Shown here: positions 63,201 to 64,000 of the stretch, in pieces | Layout of the letters: every line of letters begins with the position of its first letter | How positions within the stretch are numbered: the stretch's first letter is position 1 | DNA from: Chloroflexota bacterium | GTDB lineage: Bacteria > Chloroflexota > Anaerolineae > VGOG01 | DNA: 64,000 nucleotides | Reading direction: 5' to 3' | NCBI GenBank assembly: GCA_030611885.1 | Contig: JAUWOY010000009.1 | Span: forward strand, 1 to 64,000 | Position numbers and translations under genes: made by a program | The notes under the pieces: generated by a model | Databases searched by the model: none | What the model was told of the DNA's origin: nothing | The model's input: only the letters and a program-made list of their open reading frames with translations

Positions 63201-63595
63201 GCCGCCACCCAGGCCGCCTTTTCGCCGAAGAGGTCTTTAACGAAAAGGTACGTGGTCATCCCGGCGAGCAAGATGTAGAGCGCGAGGGCAGCGTTCCAGG
63301 CTTGGGCGAAGCTGAGGCCCAGCAGGTGAAAGAACTCGGCGGGATAGAAGGACAGGGGAGGGAAAAAGTTGAAGAGAGGGTAGCCGTAGCCATAGACCAG
63401 GTCGGGGGTCCAGCGAGGCCAGAGAGAGCCCTGGCGCAGACAATGATCGAGCTCCACAAAGCGAATGAGGTAATGGCCCCCGTCATCGCTGCATGTCATA
63501 GAGGGTTTAAGCAGGGGTTGAACGGCCACCAACCCTAGTAGACAAATCAGGAGAAACCTGCATCCTAATCTCAACAACTTCTCAGCCAAACTCAC
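60239..63595 (-). CDS. Giant multi-membrane protein, PTPS-related/GT-C-like, with tandem beta domains
   Basis: The 1118-residue protein starts with about 12 membrane helices and the 6-pyruvoyl-tetrahydropterin synthase-related signature (PDLVYGYGYPLFNFFPPLSF, APYQLYNALNRGNLGEALAL), typical of uncharacterised GT-C-like glycosyltransferases. Three homologous beta domains of ~120 residues follow (VTLLGYDLHPATVEAGETLR-type openings; TWPLDEYALDSYQMLVLP). Repeat DNA is inserted in frame at four places: an 18-bp x3 array (NLRPSP NLRPPP), a heptamer/inverted array (DCRFSIADFLNRKSEIGN), and two adjacent heptamer arrays (YLRLDIGRSSG, DTKCAIRNTLW). Probably involved in surface glycan assembly; substrate unknown. 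Confidence 0.85.
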   Translation of the reverse strand: MSLAEKLLRLGCRFLLICLLGLVAVQPLLKPSMTCSDDGGHYLIRFVELDHCLRQGSLWPRWTPDLVYGYGYPLFNFFPPLSFYPAEFFHLLGLSFAQAWNAALALYILLAGMTTYLFVKDLFGEKAAWVAAVAYIYAPYQLYNALNRGNLGEALALPLLPLILWAFRRLLLRGKIRYLVLSALSYAALILTHNVIGLVFTPFLLLYVGGLWLLNIRSPKVVEVSRDRGVGGSVGRPSPNLRPPPNLRPSPNLRIPRSLVLIGAALLLALGVSAFFWLPAFFEKQWVKIHLAFTPAGMNYHYNFLSLGELLSPPSSVHTSLMNPAPPRSLGLAQLALALLAMAGWWSFKDREKRLNVLFFSFVLISLMFMVLPQSVAVWDHLPLLEYVQFPFRFLGIASLAAAVLAGAAIQRISDCRFSIADFLNRKSEIGNRKLGSRKPLPIAGIVLAVEALIVAFSLPWLYPRYCYATEGLSIANLAQLERGLGVIGATSAGEYLPIWVKEAPSESGLEAMYRAGAPIERLEPSSLPEGALLTSAEYGLTSADILIESPRSFRAVFNAFYFPGWRVYVDGKQVPIVPTEPYGLISFEVPAGESNLQVRFQDTPLRLAAKALSVFSALVILVLGIGYLRLDIGRSSGEGRDTKCAIRNTLWILQGALAVALLLAKVIYIDRHDNWFRREGFDGARVEEVQMPLEVNFGGEMTLLGYDLHPATVEAGETLRLDIYWKAQRKLTAEYSAYARLQDAESNLWSPKDSRRPGGYRDYPATTTWPLDEYALDSYQMLVLPGTPPGEYDLVVGAFSKDTLEELDVLDERGIAVGASLAVGKLTVVQPSKLPSIKEVDIKHSTAAKFGEELELLGYDIDRSVIQAGEGVHLTLFWRSLKEMNQPYAVLLQLADEGGGIASKKIFPIATDSYPTTRWQAGEVVRSQHYLPVPAEASAVRHWLQLAVVDQEGMSLAAAIDLSDLEIESPERRMTLPAIENQREINLGDEATFLGYDLGTASVRPGDTLRLTLYWQARQEIAGWYKVFTHLLDDEDRIWAQKDSVPVGGTRPTTGWVKGEVIVDEYELTIDPDAPGGDYILEVGMYEEGTGLRLRVLNEEEQAVGDRILLGKVRIEP
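61646..61722. repeat. Two heptamer arrays inside the PTPS-related gene
   Basis: CGTATTT/CGTATTG/CGCACTT/CGTATCT and, 20 bp on, CCAATAT/CCAATCT/CAAATAT/CCGATCC. Both are translated in frame between the last membrane helix and the first beta domain. Confidence 0.88.
62291..62359. repeat. Heptamer array with inverted partner inside the PTPS-related gene
   Basis: ATTTTCG, ATTTCCG, ATTTCCG, ATTTTCG face CGGCAATCGAAAATC-type inverted units, giving a possible long hairpin that is read in frame within a loop between helices. Confidence 0.9.
62835..62888. repeat. Three 18-bp direct repeats inside the PTPS-related gene
   Basis: CTCAGGTTGGGCGAAGGT repeats three times with one variant and encodes (NLRPxP)3. 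Confidence 0.92.
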
Positions 63596-63690
63596 CTCCT
63601 CGTTAGCGCTCTGGATTCAGGGGGTATCCATCGAATCTGCCTAGCCGATTCTAGCACATCTTTGATGGAATGGCAAAACCCGTAAGTGAC

Positions 63691-63732
63691 GGAAACGAAA
63701 AACGGCGGGCATCTATACGGACGCCGCCGTTT
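63691..63732 (-). terminator. Terminator of the gene entering from the right edge
   Basis: AAACGGCGG and CCGCCGTTT pair across a 15-nt loop, followed on the minus strand by TTTTTCGTTTCC. The ~250 bp around it hold no other gene that I can support. Confidence 0.75.
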
Positions 63733-63865
63733 CGTAGATCATCGCGCCAGCATCTGAAGACTGCCAGCGCAATAGAAGGCACATCTTGGAACCCTCGCAG
63801 GGCTCCCCTGAGCGCTTGTTTTTTAGAGTGTAACGTGCCAGAGATCGGAGCGACGAGGCCAGGCC

Positions 63866-64000
63866 CTAGTCGCCCTCTCCCTTCCTCTGGACTTCGATCC
63901 GATAGGAGTAGACGCCCGGCTTGTTCACAGGCCTCCAGCCGCCATGCGTCGCGCCCGTAGGACGACAATATTCGTACCCCAGGTCGGTTCGGATATTCTC
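63866..64000 (-). CDS. C-terminal end of an unidentified gene (cut by window edge)
   Basis: The last 44 residues read ENIRTDLGYEYCRPTGATHG and end with GVYSYRIEVQRKGEGD and TAG. The composition is natural and a terminator follows, but the fragment is too short to name. Confidence 0.6.
   Translation of the reverse strand, partial: ENIRTDLGYEYCRPTGATHGGWRPVNKPGVYSYRIEVQRKGEGD

Overview
The window looks like chromosomal DNA of a member of the Chloroflexota, most likely Anaerolineae-like. The basis is GC-rich sequence, many secreted proteins with long Thr/Pro (PTPTPT) linkers, lipoproteins, DUF2723 and PTPS-related multi-membrane proteins, a fused GlyQ-GlyS synthetase, a cdaA-cdaR pair and a dnaG-rpoD pair. 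The taxonomic call is an inference from gene content; no rRNA is present. I found no complete prophage, transposase gene or CRISPR array.

Layout. 0.3-4 kb: small membrane protein, LysM lipoprotein, a coupled AAA ATPase plus TOPRIM (DUF3226-like) pair, and an excisionase-type HTH protein. 4-9.6 kb: ygfK, a NIF3-family gene and ssnA, resembling the E. coli ygfK-ssnA neighbourhood. 9.7-15.2 kb: secreted glycoside hydrolase, VWA/DUF11 surface protein, and a PIN-type toxin-antitoxin pair. 15.4-26.9 kb: recJ, SCP2, DGK-like kinase, MTA/SAH deaminase, glmU, cdd, MazG-like, recO, DUF5678-like plus retropepsin-like, glyQS. 26.9-32.6 kb: antitoxin and broken doc, ppdK, retropepsin-like protein, lipoprotein with a SecD P1-like region. 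32.7-38.3 kb: dnaG, rpoD, tRNA-Asn, an Old Yellow Enzyme family gene, maf. 38.5-45.3 kb: secreted GHL10-type hydrolase, cysteine synthase, two deoxynucleoside kinases, membrane protein, TumE-like pair. 45.3-51.1 kb: argF, cdaA, cdaR, der, small surface protein. 51.2-64 kb: cell-envelope block on the minus strand (DUF2723 protein, two deacetylase-like secreted proteins, a beta-propeller/transglutaminase protein, a giant PTPS-related protein).

Two things stand out. First, the window is heavily invaded by several families of short repeats: 7- and 8-bp tandem arrays, perfect palindromes with conserved arms, 95-bp elements with 14-bp terminal inverted repeats, and 120-145 bp long hairpins. Many lie inside genes and are translated in frame, including in der, glyQS, ygfK, maf, argF and a deoxynucleoside kinase. 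One heptamer array (nine units) has broken the frame of a secreted beta-propeller gene; gain of one unit or loss of two would restore it, so it may be a phase-variable switch.

Second, two otherwise unrelated secreted proteins share a C-terminal tail (GG-VPVNKLE-APWL-hydrophobic-KRRRA) and an almost identical ~85-bp upstream element. A third, decayed copy of the tail follows the PIN gene. This suggests a surface-protein class with its own sorting signal and common regulation.
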